Positions 1 through 9,230 are shown, counted from the first letter of the stretch. The stretch is 64,000 bases of DNA from Caballeronia catudaia (GCF_001544755.2 NZ_FCOF02000002.1:291931-355930), one strand, 5' to 3'. Notes: a model not told the origin generated them from the letters alone. Numbers and translations: made by a program.

Positions 1-1048
1 TCTTCGCGCCGTTCACGGCGAACGCGCCGAGGATCGGCCCGATCAGCGTGCCGCGTCCGCCGACGGCGACCCAGATCGCCATTTCGATCGAATTCGCCGG
101 CGACATTTCGCCCGGATTGATGATGCCGACCTGCGGCACATACAACGCCCCCGCAATGCCGCATAGCACGGCCGACACCGTCCAGATGAACAGCTTGTAC
201 GCGAGCGGGCTGTAGCCGAGGAACATGAGACGCGTCTCGCCATCGCGCACGCCGGTGACGACGCGCCCGAGCTTCGACGTGACGATCCGGCGCGCCGCGA
301 GAAACGCGAGCACAAGCACCGCGAAGGTGATGAGGAAGAGGACGGTGCGCGTGCCCGGATGCGTGACGGAAAAGCCCGCGATACGCTTGAAATCCGTGAA
401 GCCGTTATTGCCGCCGAAACCCGTTTCGTTGCGATAGAAAAGCAGCATCGCGGCGAAAGTCATCGCCTGCGTGATGATCGACAGATACACGCCCTTCACG
501 CGCGAGCGAAACGTGAAGAAGCCGAACACCCACGCGAGCACGCCAGGCACGAGCACGACGAGCAGCAGCGCGTACCAGAGATGCTCCGTGCCTTGCCAGT
601 ACCACGGCAGCGCATGCCAGTCGAGAAACACCATGAAGTCGGGCAGATCGCTCTTGTACACGCCCTCGCGGCCGATCGAACGCATCAGGTACATGCCCAT
701 TGCATAGCCGCCGAGCGCGAAAAAGAGCGCGTGACCTAAACTTAGGATGCCGCAGTATCCCCACACGAGATCGAGCGCGAGCGCGCCAATCGCGTAGCAC
801 ATGAGCTTGGCCGTGAGCGTCATCGCGTAAGCAGACAGATGGAACGCGCTCGTCTCAGGCAACACGAGCGCTGATATCGGCACGAGGACGCCCATCGCAA
901 CGACGAGCGCGATCAACGCGATCCAGCCATTGCGCGGCAGCAATGCGGCGCGCGGCGGAAGGCCGAGCGCGAAGCCGGCGCGCGCGGCGCTCGCATCGGG
1001 CTGCGGCGTGACGTCGAGATTCGCGGGGAAATTGGTCGATGCGGTCAT
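1..1048 (-). CDS. urtC: Urea ABC transporter permease UrtC (partial, C-terminus outside window)
   Basis: The minus-strand frame opens with ATG at 1048 and runs without a stop to the window edge, so about 349 residues are visible and the C-terminus is missing. After a roughly 35-residue cytoplasmic start it shows repeated hydrophobic segments of the branched-chain permease family (BPD_transp_2), including a W-G-Y-C-G-I-L-S-L-G-H-A stretch typical of LivM/UrtC. UrtC is the second inner-membrane permease of the high-affinity urea importer. Its start lies 3 bases after the urtB stop, so the two are very probably co-transcribed and translationally coupled. The ATPase genes urtD and urtE would be expected beyond the left edge. 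Confidence 0.93.
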   Translation of the reverse strand, partial: MTASTNFPANLDVTPQPDASAARAGFALGLPPRAALLPRNGWIALIALVVAMGVLVPISALVLPETSAFHLSAYAMTLTAKLMCYAIGALALDLVWGYCGILSLGHALFFALGGYAMGMYLMRSIGREGVYKSDLPDFMVFLDWHALPWYWQGTEHLWYALLLVVLVPGVLAWVFGFFTFRSRVKGVYLSIITQAMTFAAMLLFYRNETGFGGNNGFTDFKRIAGFSVTHPGTRTVLFLITFAVLVLAFLAARRIVTSKLGRVVTGVRDGETRLMFLGYSPLAYKLFIWTVSAVLCGIAGALYVPQVGIINPGEMSPANSIEMAIWVAVGGRGTLIGPILGAFAVNGAK

Positions 1049-1051
1049 GAC

Positions 1052-2656
1052 TCACGCCTCCGCGCTGCGGCCCTTCAGAGCGAACATGCCCTGCGGTCGC
1101 TTCTGGATGAACAACACGATCAGCACGAGCACCGCGATCTTCGCGAGCACCGCGCCCCAGAACGGCTCGACTGTCTTGCTGACGAGCCCGAGCCCGAAGC
1201 CGCCGATCACCGTGCCCGCAAGCTGGCCGACGCCGCCCAGCACGACCGCCATGAACGAATCGATGATGTAGCTCTGCCCGAGATCCGGCCCGACATTGCC
1301 GATCTGCGAAAGCGCGCAGCCGCCGAGCCCCGCGATCCCCGCGCCGAACGCGAACGCATAGGAATCGACGCGCGCCGTCTTCACGCCGACGCACGCGGCC
1401 ATGCGCCGATTCTGCGTCACGGCGCGGACAAAAAGGCCGAGACGCGTCTTCGTGAGCACGCCCCACGCGATCGCGACGACGGCGAGCGAGAACGCGAGGA
1501 TCGTCAAACGGTTGTACGGCAGGATGAGGTTCTGCATCACCGCGACGCCACCGCTCATCCATGAAGGATTCGTCACCTGCACGTTCTGCGCGCCGAAGAG
1601 CGTGCGCGTCGCCTGAATGAGGATCAGGCTGACGCCGAAGGTCGTCAGAAGCGTTTCGAGCGGGCGTCCATAGAGATGCTTCAACACGAGCCTTTCCAGC
1701 ACGATGCCGACGAGCGCCGCCGCGACGAACGAGGCGGGCACCGCGAAGAGCGGATACCAGTCGAACGCGGCGGGCGCGTAATGCTGCACGAGGTTCTGCA
1801 CGACATAAGTCGCATAGGCGCCGATCATCAGGAACTCGCCGTGCGCCATGTTGATGACGCCGATCAGTCCATACGTGATCGCAAGCCCGAGCGCGGCGAG
1901 CAGCAGCACGCTGCCGAGCGACAGGCCTGCGAAGATCGTCCCGAAGACTTCGCTGCGGCGTTGAAGCGAGTCCAGCGCGTAGAGGCCTTCCTGCGCCACG
2001 TTGCGCACGCGCGCGTCGGGCTCGTTGAACGCGCCATCGGAATTCTTCGCGACGATCGGGCGCAGCAGTTCGTACATGTCCAGGTCATGCCGCGCGGCCA
2101 CCAGTTGCGCGGCTTCGAGGCGCTTGTTCACGTCGGGATCATGCAGCGCGGTCATCGCCCAGAGCGTGTCCAGGCGCTTCTTCAAATCGGGATCGCGTTC
2201 GATGGCGCGGGCGCGATCGATCATCGGTTTCATCGATGCGTCCGGGTTTCTCAGCAGCGCAATGATTGCTTCGCGGCGCTTCGCGATATCGGTCGATGCG
2301 AGTTGCAGGCCCGACAACGCGCCCGCCACTTTCGTGCGCAGGATGTTGGAGAGGGTGATCGGCTGCGCCTCCGGCGCTTCGACGATCTTGCCGGTTACCG
2401 GGTCCTTGTTGCCTTCATCGGTTTGAATGGTGACGTGGCCATCATCGGTCGCGACGAGCGAGCCATCGGACAAGGCGTTGAGCACGGCGACCGAAGATGC
2501 GTCGGCGCTGGCGATGAGCTTGTCGATGGCTGCGGACTTCGCTTCGAAATCGTCGCCGGCGAGCGGGGCGAGATCGTCGCTGGTGAGCGCATGGGCCGCG
2601 AGCGACGTCAGCGCAATGCATAGTGCGAGCAGAACGCGCACGAAGGAACCGGTCAT
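1052..2656 (-). CDS. urtB: Urea ABC transporter permease UrtB
   Basis: This 534-residue protein has a signal-like start (M-T-G-S-F-V-R-V-L-L, cleavage likely after A-A-H-A near residue 23). A periplasmic HEAT-like region of about 230 residues follows, then a permease domain with 7-8 hydrophobic segments. The long N-terminal extension is characteristic of UrtB and separates it from LivH. I chose the ATG at 2656 because it begins the signal peptide; an upstream ATG at 2713 would add 19 polar residues. UrtB forms the urea channel together with UrtC. The gene lies 77 bases after urtA and 3 bases before urtC. Confidence 0.93.
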   Translation of the reverse strand: MTGSFVRVLLALCIALTSLAAHALTSDDLAPLAGDDFEAKSAAIDKLIASADASSVAVLNALSDGSLVATDDGHVTIQTDEGNKDPVTGKIVEAPEAQPITLSNILRTKVAGALSGLQLASTDIAKRREAIIALLRNPDASMKPMIDRARAIERDPDLKKRLDTLWAMTALHDPDVNKRLEAAQLVAARHDLDMYELLRPIVAKNSDGAFNEPDARVRNVAQEGLYALDSLQRRSEVFGTIFAGLSLGSVLLLAALGLAITYGLIGVINMAHGEFLMIGAYATYVVQNLVQHYAPAAFDWYPLFAVPASFVAAALVGIVLERLVLKHLYGRPLETLLTTFGVSLILIQATRTLFGAQNVQVTNPSWMSGGVAVMQNLILPYNRLTILAFSLAVVAIAWGVLTKTRLGLFVRAVTQNRRMAACVGVKTARVDSYAFAFGAGIAGLGGCALSQIGNVGPDLGQSYIIDSFMAVVLGGVGQLAGTVIGGFGLGLVSKTVEPFWGAVLAKIAVLVLIVLFIQKRPQGMFALKGRSAEA

Positions 2657-2733
2657 GGTGGCCTTTCTTGTATGACTCGAACGGCCGCGCGTCATCCATT
2701 GGCGCGCGGCCATGACTTCACGGCATCAATGCG

Positions 2734-4041
2734 TCAGGCCATGCGCACGCGCTGACGGCGCAGGAACGCGGGAATCGATGTGACCACATCCGGCTTGCCC
2801 TGATTGCCTGCGATATACGGGCTCCACGGCTGCGCGCGGATCGCGGTCTTGGTCTTCCACACGACGTTGAACTGGCCGTCGCCGCGAATCTCGCCGATCA
2901 TCACGGGCTTGTGCAGATGATGGTTGCCGTCCATCGTCAGCGTGAAGCCCGAGGGCGCGGCGAAGGTCTGACCGGGCATCGCGGTGCGGACCTTGTCGAC
3001 GTCGGCGCTCTTCGCCTTTTCGACTGCCTGCTTCCACATGTGGATGCCGACGAAGGTCGCTTCCATCGGATCGTTGGTGACGCGCTTGTCGCCGCCGGGC
3101 AGGTTCTGCGCTTTCGCGTACGCGAGGAATTCCTTTTCGAACTTGGAGTTGTTCGGGTTCTTCACCGACATGAAGTAGTTCCATGCGGCGAGGTGGCCGA
3201 CGAGCGGTTTCGTATCGATGCCGCGCAGTTCTTCCTCGCCGACCGAGAACGCGACGACGGGCACGTCGGTCGCTTTCAGGCCCTGGTTGCCGAGTTCCTT
3301 GTAGAACGGTACGTTCGAATCGCCGTTGATCGTAGAGATGACGGTCGTCTTTCCCCCTTGGGAAAAGGTCTTGATGTTCGCGACGATGGTCTGATAGTCA
3401 CTGTGTCCGAACGGTGTATAGACCTCCTGAATATCTGCATCCTTGACGCCCTTTGAATGGAGGAACGCGCGCAGGATCTTGTTGGTCGTGCGCGGATACA
3501 CGTAGTCGGTGCCCAGCAGGAAGAAGCGCTTGGCGCTGCCGCCTTCCGCGCCCATCAGATATTCGACGGCGGGAATCGCTTGCTGGTTGGGCGCCGCGCC
3601 TGTATAGAAGACGTTGCGCGACATCTCTTCACCTTCGTATTGCACGGGATAGAAGAGCAGGCCGTTGAGTTCTTCGAAGACGGGCAGCACCGACTTGCGC
3701 GACACCGAGGTCCAGCAGCCGAACACGACCGCGCACTTGTCCTGCGTGAGAAGCTGGCGGGCTTTTTCGGCGAAGAGCGGCCAATTGGAGGCAGGATCGA
3801 CGACGACGGGCTGAATCTGGCGGCCCATCACGCCGCCGTTCTTGTTGATATCGGCGATGGTCATGAGCGCCGTGTCTTTCAGCGACGTCTCGGAGATCGC
3901 CATCGTGCCTGAGAGCGAATGCAGGATGCCGACTTTGATCGGGCCGGTATCGGCGGCGTGGGCTTTCGTGATCGGAAGCTGGCCTGCGAGGGCCAGCGCG
4001 CTCGACATGGAGCCGAACTTCAGCAGACTGCGTCGTTTCAT
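2734..4041 (-). CDS. urtA: Urea ABC transporter substrate-binding protein UrtA
   Basis: The 435-residue product is a periplasmic binding protein of the Leu/Ile/Val-binding type (Peripla_BP_5). It starts M-K-R-R-S-L-L-K-F-G, a twin-arginine-like export signal, with likely cleavage after K-A-H-A. The mature part contains the family stretches V-G-I-L-H-S-L-S-G-T-M-A and V-F-G-C-W-T-S. The start at 4041 is preceded by AAGGGGA at good spacing, while an upstream in-frame ATG at 4212 would precede the promoter and is rejected. UrtA captures urea for UrtBC. A sigma-54 promoter ends about 55 bases upstream, which suggests induction by nitrogen limitation. Confidence 0.95.
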   Translation of the reverse strand: MKRRSLLKFGSMSSALALAGQLPITKAHAADTGPIKVGILHSLSGTMAISETSLKDTALMTIADINKNGGVMGRQIQPVVVDPASNWPLFAEKARQLLTQDKCAVVFGCWTSVSRKSVLPVFEELNGLLFYPVQYEGEEMSRNVFYTGAAPNQQAIPAVEYLMGAEGGSAKRFFLLGTDYVYPRTTNKILRAFLHSKGVKDADIQEVYTPFGHSDYQTIVANIKTFSQGGKTTVISTINGDSNVPFYKELGNQGLKATDVPVVAFSVGEEELRGIDTKPLVGHLAAWNYFMSVKNPNNSKFEKEFLAYAKAQNLPGGDKRVTNDPMEATFVGIHMWKQAVEKAKSADVDKVRTAMPGQTFAAPSGFTLTMDGNHHLHKPVMIGEIRGDGQFNVVWKTKTAIRAQPWSPYIAGNQGKPDVVTSIPAFLRRQRVRMA

Positions 4042-4095
4042 TTTTACGTTCCCCTTGCCGATTTGGTTTGTTTGAGCAGGTTCCTCGGTTTGTTT

Positions 4096-4111
4096 TGCAA
4101 GGGGTGTGCCA
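4096..4111 (-). promoter_or_regulatory. Sigma-54 (-24/-12) promoter of the urt operon
   Basis: On the minus strand the sequence reads TGGCAC, five bases (ACCCC), then TTGCA. This matches the RpoN consensus TGGCAC-N5-TTGCW exactly, with GG at -24 and GC at -12. Transcription would start near 4085, giving an urtA leader of about 44 bases that contains the ribosome binding site. The match and its position are seen directly; use by RpoN is inferred. Confidence 0.85.
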
Positions 4112-4207
4112 ATTGGCGGGGATGCACTAGCCGTGCGGGTTTCGTCGTGGTTTTGGGTTTGATGTGTTCGATGCGCGGCGGGGTTTTGGTGCACAGAGGG
4201 GCTTTTG

Positions 4208-4224
4208 TGCATCGTTGCGGTGCG
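4208..4224. promoter_or_regulatory. Possible NtrC-type enhancer site upstream of urtA
   Basis: The stretch TGCAT-N7-GTGCG resembles the NtrC dyad TGCAC-N7-GTGCA, with one mismatch per half. It lies about 100 bases upstream of the -24 element, the usual distance for an NtrC enhancer. Another GGTGCAC motif sits at about 4190-4196. The match is imperfect, so this is a suggestion only. Confidence 0.3.
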
Positions 4225-4272
4225 AAGGTGCTCTTATGGAAAAAGCCCAAAGCACCGCCGCCCCAAAAACGC

Positions 4273-5589
4273 TTAGCGATTAACCGTCCGCGCCGGCACG
4301 CTCAAAACGAGCAAAGCACCGAGCACGAGAAAGCCAGCAAGCATATACATCCCACTGGAATTGGAAGCAGTTGCCTGCTTCAACCACCCCACAAGATAAG
4401 GACTTAGAAAACCAGCAAGATTCCCGAGCGAGTTGATCATCGCGATACCCGCCGCCGCGCCCGTCCCGGCGAGAAACGCCGTCGGAAGGCTCCAGAACAA
4501 GGGCAGCGTCGTGAGAATGCCCATCGTCGCAAGCGTGAGCCCGAGCATCGCAAGCGTCGTGTTCGACGACCAGATCACCGACAGCACCAATCCAATCGCG
4601 CCCAGGAAAGCCGGAATCGCAATATGCCAGCGCCGCTCGCCGCTGCGATCCGCGCTGCGCGCAGCGTACAGCATGCCGATCACCGCCGCGCCATACGGAA
4701 TCGCGGACAACAGGCCCACGTGCAGCGCATTGGAGACGCCCATCGACTTGATGATCGTCGGCAGCCAGAAGCTCACGCCGTACAGACCCATCACGAACGA
4801 GAAGTAGATCAGGCTCATCAGCCATACCTTCGGGCTCGACAGAATCTTGCCGATCGAATGATCTTCCTTCTCGACGTTATCCGCCGCGATGTTGCGTTCG
4901 AGCAGATCGCGTTCTTCCGCGGTGAGCCACTTCGCCTTCGCGATGCGGTCATCGAGCTTCATCAGCACGACGATACCGACGATGATCGACGGAATGCCTT
5001 CGAGCAGCAGCAGCCATTGCCAGCCATGCCAGCCGTTCTTCATGTGGAAAGCGTCCATGATCCAGCCGCTGATCGGCCCGCCGATCAAACCCGACAGCGC
5101 GATCGCGGTCATGAACAGCGTCGTGATGCGCGCGCGCCGGCGCGCCGGAAACCAGTACGTCAGATAAAGAATGATGCCGGGGAAAAAGCCCGCTTCCGCC
5201 GCGCCGAGCAGAAAGCGCATCACGTAGAACATCGTCGGCGTCTTGACGAACATGGTGAGCGCGGAAATGATGCCCCACGTGATCATGATCCGCGCGATCC
5301 ACACGCGCGCGCCGACGCGATGCAGGATGATGTTGCTCGGAATCTCGAAGATGAAATAGCCGAAGAAGAAGATGCCCGCGCCGAAGCCGTACACGGTGTC
5401 GGACAACTGCAGGTCGGCGGCCATCTGCAATTTGGCGAAGCCGACGTTCACGCGATCCAGATACGCGACGATATAGCAGATCAGCAGAAGCGGCGCGAGC
5501 CGCCAGACGACCTTGCGGTAAGTGGCCTCTTCGAAGGCGGAATTGGCGCCCGCGGCGGGGCGGGGCGCCGGGTTGGCGGTGCTGGCCAT
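4273..5589 (-). CDS. MFS transporter, anion:cation symporter (ACS) family
   Basis: A 438-residue permease with about 12 hydrophobic segments. The first segment ends in the ACS-type Y-L-D-R-V-N-V-G-F-A motif, and a G-A-A-E-A-G-F-F-P-G motif follows in the fourth or fifth segment. These signatures are shared with transporters of sugar acids, phthalate and 4-hydroxyphenylacetate. The start at 5589 is preceded by AGGAGA. It lies 175 bases after the dehydrogenase gene and may move the substrate oxidised by the two neighbouring enzymes, but I cannot name that substrate. The 231 bases between this gene and urtA hold the urt promoter region and no other gene. Confidence 0.85.
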   Translation of the reverse strand: MASTANPAPRPAAGANSAFEEATYRKVVWRLAPLLLICYIVAYLDRVNVGFAKLQMAADLQLSDTVYGFGAGIFFFGYFIFEIPSNIILHRVGARVWIARIMITWGIISALTMFVKTPTMFYVMRFLLGAAEAGFFPGIILYLTYWFPARRRARITTLFMTAIALSGLIGGPISGWIMDAFHMKNGWHGWQWLLLLEGIPSIIVGIVVLMKLDDRIAKAKWLTAEERDLLERNIAADNVEKEDHSIGKILSSPKVWLMSLIYFSFVMGLYGVSFWLPTIIKSMGVSNALHVGLLSAIPYGAAVIGMLYAARSADRSGERRWHIAIPAFLGAIGLVLSVIWSSNTTLAMLGLTLATMGILTTLPLFWSLPTAFLAGTGAAAGIAMINSLGNLAGFLSPYLVGWLKQATASNSSGMYMLAGFLVLGALLVLSVPARTVNR

Positions 5590-5726
5590 GTTGCTTGTCT
5601 CCTCTAGTTTTTAACGCACGAAGCCGAGCGGATGGGCCCGCTCATGTTTACGGACGCGTAAGGATTCTAGCCCTTCGGCAACCACGCCAAACGCGTGTTT
5701 TCGCTAGGGAAAGCCCCGATGTTTGA

Positions 5727-5757
5727 GCGCACGCCGCAAGCGCCGCGCGGCGTGCGC
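5727..5757. repeat. Perfect 11-bp inverted repeat after the dehydrogenase gene
   Basis: GCGCACGCCGC at 5727-5737 and GCGGCGTGCGC at 5747-5757 form a perfect stem with a 9-base loop, 8 bases after the stop of the short-chain dehydrogenase. No T-tract follows on the minus strand, so it may stabilise a 3' end or pause polymerase rather than act as a classic terminator. Confidence 0.5.
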
Positions 5758-5764
5758 CCGACGC

Positions 5765-6541
5765 TCAGACGCAGCGCCCGCCATCCACTTCGAGCGCGAC
5801 GCCGGTGATGAACTCGGCGTCGTCGGAGGCGAGATAGAGCGCTGCGTTCGCGACATCCTGCGGCGTCGAGAAACGGCCCAGCGGAATCGTCGCGAGAAAC
5901 TTGCGGCGGTTCTCCGGCGTGTCTTCCATGCCCATGAACTCGGAGAGCAGGGCGGTTTCGCCCATCACCGGATTGATGCAGTTCACGCGGATGCGGTCCG
6001 CGCCCAGCTCGACCGCGAGCGCCTTGCTCGCGACGATCACCGCCGCCTTGCTGCCGTTGTACCAGACGAGGCCGGGGCGCGGCCGCACGCCCGCCGTCGA
6101 CGCGATGTTGATGAACGCGCCGCCGCCCCGCTCGCGAAAATACGGCACGAACTGCTCGACGCTCCAGTAGATGCTCTTCACGTTCACCGCGTAGACACGG
6201 TCGAACTCGGCCTCGGTCACATCCATGACGGGCTTGTTGCGGTGCGTCGTCCCCGCATTGTTGACGACGACCTGCACGCTGCCGAAGTCCTGAATGGCCG
6301 CATCGAAGAGGGTTTGCCAGTCGGCGCGCTTCGTGACATCGCCCGCTACGGCGATCGCGCGGCCGTGCTTCACTTCGGGCGACGACGCGAGCGCGATCTC
6401 GCTCGCCACACGCTCGGCGGCCGGCCCGTTCAGATCGTTCACGACGACATTCGCGCCCTCGCGCGCGAACGTCCTCGCAATGCCTTCGCCGAAACCCGAG
6501 CCGCCGCCCGTCACGATCACCGTCTTCCCTTGCAGTCGCAT
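5765..6541 (-). CDS. Short-chain dehydrogenase/reductase (SDR) family oxidoreductase
   Basis: At 258 residues this has the classical SDR length. The cofactor motif T-G-G-G-S-G-F-G lies at residues 11-18, N-N-A-G at 94-97, the catalytic Ser at 148, and Y-N-G-S-K with Tyr161 and Lys165. Asp36 at the end of the second strand suggests NAD over NADP. It would oxidise an alcohol or reduce a ketone, but the substrate cannot be read from the sequence. It starts 9 bases after the aldehyde dehydrogenase stop, so the two form an operon consistent with stepwise oxidation of an alcohol or sugar. Confidence 0.9.
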   Translation of the reverse strand: MRLQGKTVIVTGGGSGFGEGIARTFAREGANVVVNDLNGPAAERVASEIALASSPEVKHGRAIAVAGDVTKRADWQTLFDAAIQDFGSVQVVVNNAGTTHRNKPVMDVTEAEFDRVYAVNVKSIYWSVEQFVPYFRERGGGAFINIASTAGVRPRPGLVWYNGSKAAVIVASKALAVELGADRIRVNCINPVMGETALLSEFMGMEDTPENRRKFLATIPLGRFSTPQDVANAALYLASDDAEFITGVALEVDGGRCV

Positions 6542-6550
6542 GGTGTCTCC

Positions 6551-7990
6551 TTATCCGTGTTTGATTGCGATGGTCTTCAGCGTCGTGAAGCCGTACAGCG
6601 CCTCGAAGCCTTTCTCCCGCCCGTGTCCCGAATGCTTCACGCCGCCGAACGGCAGTTCGATGCCGCCGCCCGCGCCGTAGTTGTTGATGAACACCTGCCC
6701 CGAGCGCACGCGGCGCGCGAGGCGCATCTGGCGCGCGCCGTCGCGTGTCCAGATGCCCGCGACCAGTCCGTAGTCGGTGCCGTTGGCGAGTTTCAGCGCC
6801 TCGGCTTCGTCGTCGAAGGGCATCGCGGCAAGGACCGGACCGAACACTTCCTCGCGCGCGAGCCGGTGCGTCGGCGGGACGTCGCGCAGGAGCGTCGGCG
6901 CCTGATAGAAGCCGGTTTCTGGCGCATCGCCGACGACTTCGCCGTGCGCGGCCATCGGAATGCCGTCGTGCTGCGCGTCGGACAGGAAGTCCCACACGCG
7001 CTGCTGCTGCTTCGCGCTGATGAGCGGGCCGCAGTCGAGATCGAGCTTGCTCGGGCCGACCCGCAAAGCGGCGAACGCTTGCCCGAGACGCTCCAGCAAA
7101 GGCTCGTAAGCCGAGCGCTCGATCAGCACGCGGCTGCCCGCCGAGCACGTCTGTCCCGCGTTCTGCACGATGGCGGCGACGAGCACGGGCAACGCCGCGT
7201 CGAGGTCGGCATCGGCGAAAACGATCTGCGGCGACTTGCCGCCGAGTTCCAGCGTGACGGGCACGTGGTTGTCGGCGGCCATTTTGGTGACGGCCGCGCC
7301 CGTCGCGGGGGAACCCGTGAACGAGATGTGATCGATGCCCCGATGCCGCGCCAGCGCCGCGCCCGCTTCGTGCCCGTAGCCGGTGACGATATTGAGCGCG
7401 CCATCGGGCAGGCCCGCTTCCGCCGCGAGCTCCGCGATGCGCAACAGCGACAGGCACGCGTCCTCCGCCGGCTTCACGACGCACGCGTTGCCGGTCGCGA
7501 GCGCCGCGCCGACACTGCGCCCGAAAATCTGCAGCGGATAGTTCCACGGCACGATGTGGCCGGTCACGCCATGCGCTTCGCGGATCGTCAGCACGGTGTA
7601 GCCGGACTGATAGGGCAGGGTTTCGCCGTGCAGCTTGTCGGCGGCGCCCGCGTAGAACTCGAAATAGCGCGCGATGCCGGTCGCGTCGGCGCGCGCCTGC
7701 TTGAGCGGCTTGCCGGTGTCGCGCGCCTCCACCTGCGCGATGTCCTCGTGACACGCGGCGATCAGCATCGACAGGCGCGCGAGGATGCGTCCGCGCTCGG
7801 CGGCGCTCGTCGTGCCCCACGGGCCGTCGAAGGCGGCGCGTGCGGCGGCGACCGCGCGGTCGATGTCGCCCGCATTGCCGCGCGCGATCTGCGCGAAAAT
7901 CTGGCCGTCCGACGGATCGACCACCGGAATCGTCTCGCCGCCCGATGCCGCGACCCAGTGGTTGTTGATGAAATGCTTCGCGTCTTCCAT
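6551..7990 (-). CDS. NAD(P)-dependent aldehyde dehydrogenase
   Basis: The 479-residue product is a complete ALDH-superfamily enzyme. It has the P-W-N-Y-P cofactor-binding segment (148-152), the F-T-G-S-P turn near 224, the general base Glu248 in L-E-L-G-G-K-S-P, and the nucleophile Cys282 in G-Q-T-C-S. The C-terminal P-F-G-G-V-K-H-S-G motif is also present. It oxidises an aldehyde to a carboxylate, probably the next step after the adjacent SDR. The 220 bases upstream separate it from the divergent ppa gene. The exact substrate class (betaine-like, succinate semialdehyde or other) is not determined here. Confidence 0.92.
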   Translation of the reverse strand: MEDAKHFINNHWVAASGGETIPVVDPSDGQIFAQIARGNAGDIDRAVAAARAAFDGPWGTTSAAERGRILARLSMLIAACHEDIAQVEARDTGKPLKQARADATGIARYFEFYAGAADKLHGETLPYQSGYTVLTIREAHGVTGHIVPWNYPLQIFGRSVGAALATGNACVVKPAEDACLSLLRIAELAAEAGLPDGALNIVTGYGHEAGAALARHRGIDHISFTGSPATGAAVTKMAADNHVPVTLELGGKSPQIVFADADLDAALPVLVAAIVQNAGQTCSAGSRVLIERSAYEPLLERLGQAFAALRVGPSKLDLDCGPLISAKQQQRVWDFLSDAQHDGIPMAAHGEVVGDAPETGFYQAPTLLRDVPPTHRLAREEVFGPVLAAMPFDDEAEALKLANGTDYGLVAGIWTRDGARQMRLARRVRSGQVFINNYGAGGGIELPFGGVKHSGHGREKGFEALYGFTTLKTIAIKHG

Positions 7991-8101
7991 GCATGTCTCC
8001 TGAAATCGGGGCTTCCTGTGCCGGAATTCGATCTGGTCTTTCGATTATCACGCCAACGCGCGGCGCGTGCCTTGCGCACAAAGGCGCAGGGCGCGATTGG
8101 C

Positions 8102-8107
8102 TATAAT
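8102..8107 (+). promoter_or_regulatory. Consensus -10 box upstream of ppa
   Basis: A perfect TATAAT lies about 104 bases upstream of the ppa start. No good -35 hexamer is seen at 16-18 bases, so only the -10 element is claimed. Confidence 0.5.
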
Positions 8108-8210
8108 GGCGTGATCACGCACAAGCGCCGCACGCGCGCCGCGGCGGTGCCTCGAAGACCGTCCGTCCGTGCGATTCCTTCTCCCTTCTCAACTTCTCCA
8201 GAGAGTGCTC

Positions 8211-8738
8211 ATGAGCTTCAATAACGTACCTCCCGGCAAGGACCTTCCGCAGGATTTCAACGTCATCATCGAGATTCCCGCGCAAAGCGATCCGGTCAAA
8301 TACGAAGCCGACAAGGACATGGGCCTGCTCATCGTCGACCGCTTCATCGGCACCGGCATGCGCTATCCGGCCAACTACGGTTTCATCCCGCAGACGCTTT
8401 CGGGCGACGGCGACCCGGTCGACGTGCTCGTCATCACGCCGTATCCGCTGCTGGCCGGCTCGGTCGTGCGCGCGCGCGCGGTCGGCATGCTGCAGATGAC
8501 GGACGAATCGGGCGTGGATGCGAAGCTGATCGCCGTGGCGCACGACAAGGTCTGCCCGATGACGGCGAACATCAAGTCGATCGACGACGTGCCCGAGTTC
8601 CTGAAGGACCAGATCAAGCACTTCTTCGAGAACTACAAGGCGCTCGAAAAGGGCAAGTGGGTGAAGGTCGAAGGCTGGGCGGGCATCGATGCCGCGCACA
8701 AGGAAATTTCGGAAGGCGTCGCGAACTATAAGAAGTAA
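8211..8738 (+). CDS. ppa: Inorganic pyrophosphatase
   Basis: A 175-residue family I soluble pyrophosphatase. The signature D-G-D-P-V-D-V-L at residues 66-73 supplies the metal-binding aspartates Asp66, Asp68 and Asp71. The early segment N-V-I-I-E-I-P is also typical. It hydrolyses pyrophosphate in the cytoplasm and so drives biosynthetic reactions forward. The start at 8211 is preceded by GAGAG; an upstream ATG at 8169 would add 14 residues not normal for the family. A GC stem just after the stop probably ends the transcript. Confidence 0.97.
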   Translation: MSFNNVPPGKDLPQDFNVIIEIPAQSDPVKYEADKDMGLLIVDRFIGTGMRYPANYGFIPQTLSGDGDPVDVLVITPYPLLAGSVVRARAVGMLQMTDESGVDAKLIAVAHDKVCPMTANIKSIDDVPEFLKDQIKHFFENYKALEKGKWVKVEGWAGIDAAHKEISEGVANYKK

Positions 8739-8749
8739 GTTCCGCGAAC

Positions 8750-8784
8750 AAGCGCCGCTGCACGCTTCTCGCGCGGCGGCGCTT
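8750..8784. terminator. Probable terminator stem between ppa and the GIY-YIG gene
   Basis: AAGCGCCGC at 8750-8758 pairs with GCGGCGCTT at 8776-8784 across a 17-base loop. It sits between two convergent genes and overlaps the GIY-YIG stop. The following plus-strand T-tract is weak. Confidence 0.45.
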
Positions 8785-9077
8785 CATTCTTCTTCGCTTG
8801 CCTCGGTCTGGGGCAACACCGATTCCAGCGTTCTTTTCCCCGCGATCAGCGCGCGTTTTTGCATCGGCGACAAGCGCTTCACGCGATATTCCGCCCGCAA
8901 CGCCTCCGATTTCCCCGCCAATTCGAACGACGCCAGCACACGCAACGGCTTCTTCGCGCGCGTATATCGCGCGCCCTTGCCGCTCGCGTGCGCGGCAAAG
9001 CGCGCTTCGACGTCCGTGGCGATGCCCGTGTACAGGCTGCCGTCGTCGCATTCGATCAGATAGAGGAACCAGGCCAT
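8784..9077 (-). CDS. GIY-YIG domain protein, UPF0213/YhbQ type
   Basis: This 97-residue protein is essentially one GIY-YIG domain. It begins M-A-W-F-L-Y-L-I-E-C and carries Y-T-G-I near residues 16-19, then R-F-A-A-H and K-G-A-R-Y-T. These match the YhbQ/UPF0213 subgroup of single-domain members. The fold is that of small nucleases, and some members act on nucleic acids, but the cellular role here is unproven. It converges on ppa and shares its terminator stem. Confidence 0.88.
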   Translation of the reverse strand: MAWFLYLIECDDGSLYTGIATDVEARFAAHASGKGARYTRAKKPLRVLASFELAGKSEALRAEYRVKRLSPMQKRALIAGKRTLESVLPQTEASEEE

Positions 9078-9230
9078 GAGCGCGTGTCGATGATTTGCCG
9101 CGCATTATCGCTGAAAGCACCGTCTCAGGGCGCGGGAACGCGCGGGCGTCATTCAACGACTTGCGCGAGAATAGCCGCTTTCGGGCGCGGTTCTTGAATG
9201 CGTCCATCGATATTTCAGCGAGGTAGCCTG

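Noticed and set aside
5667..8224. Very long open frames on both strands (833 codons plus strand, 804 codons minus strand) over the SDR and ALDH genes
   Set aside because: They are out-of-frame shadows caused by high GC content. Their translations are Arg/Ala-rich with no domain, while the real genes in this interval have full catalytic motifs.
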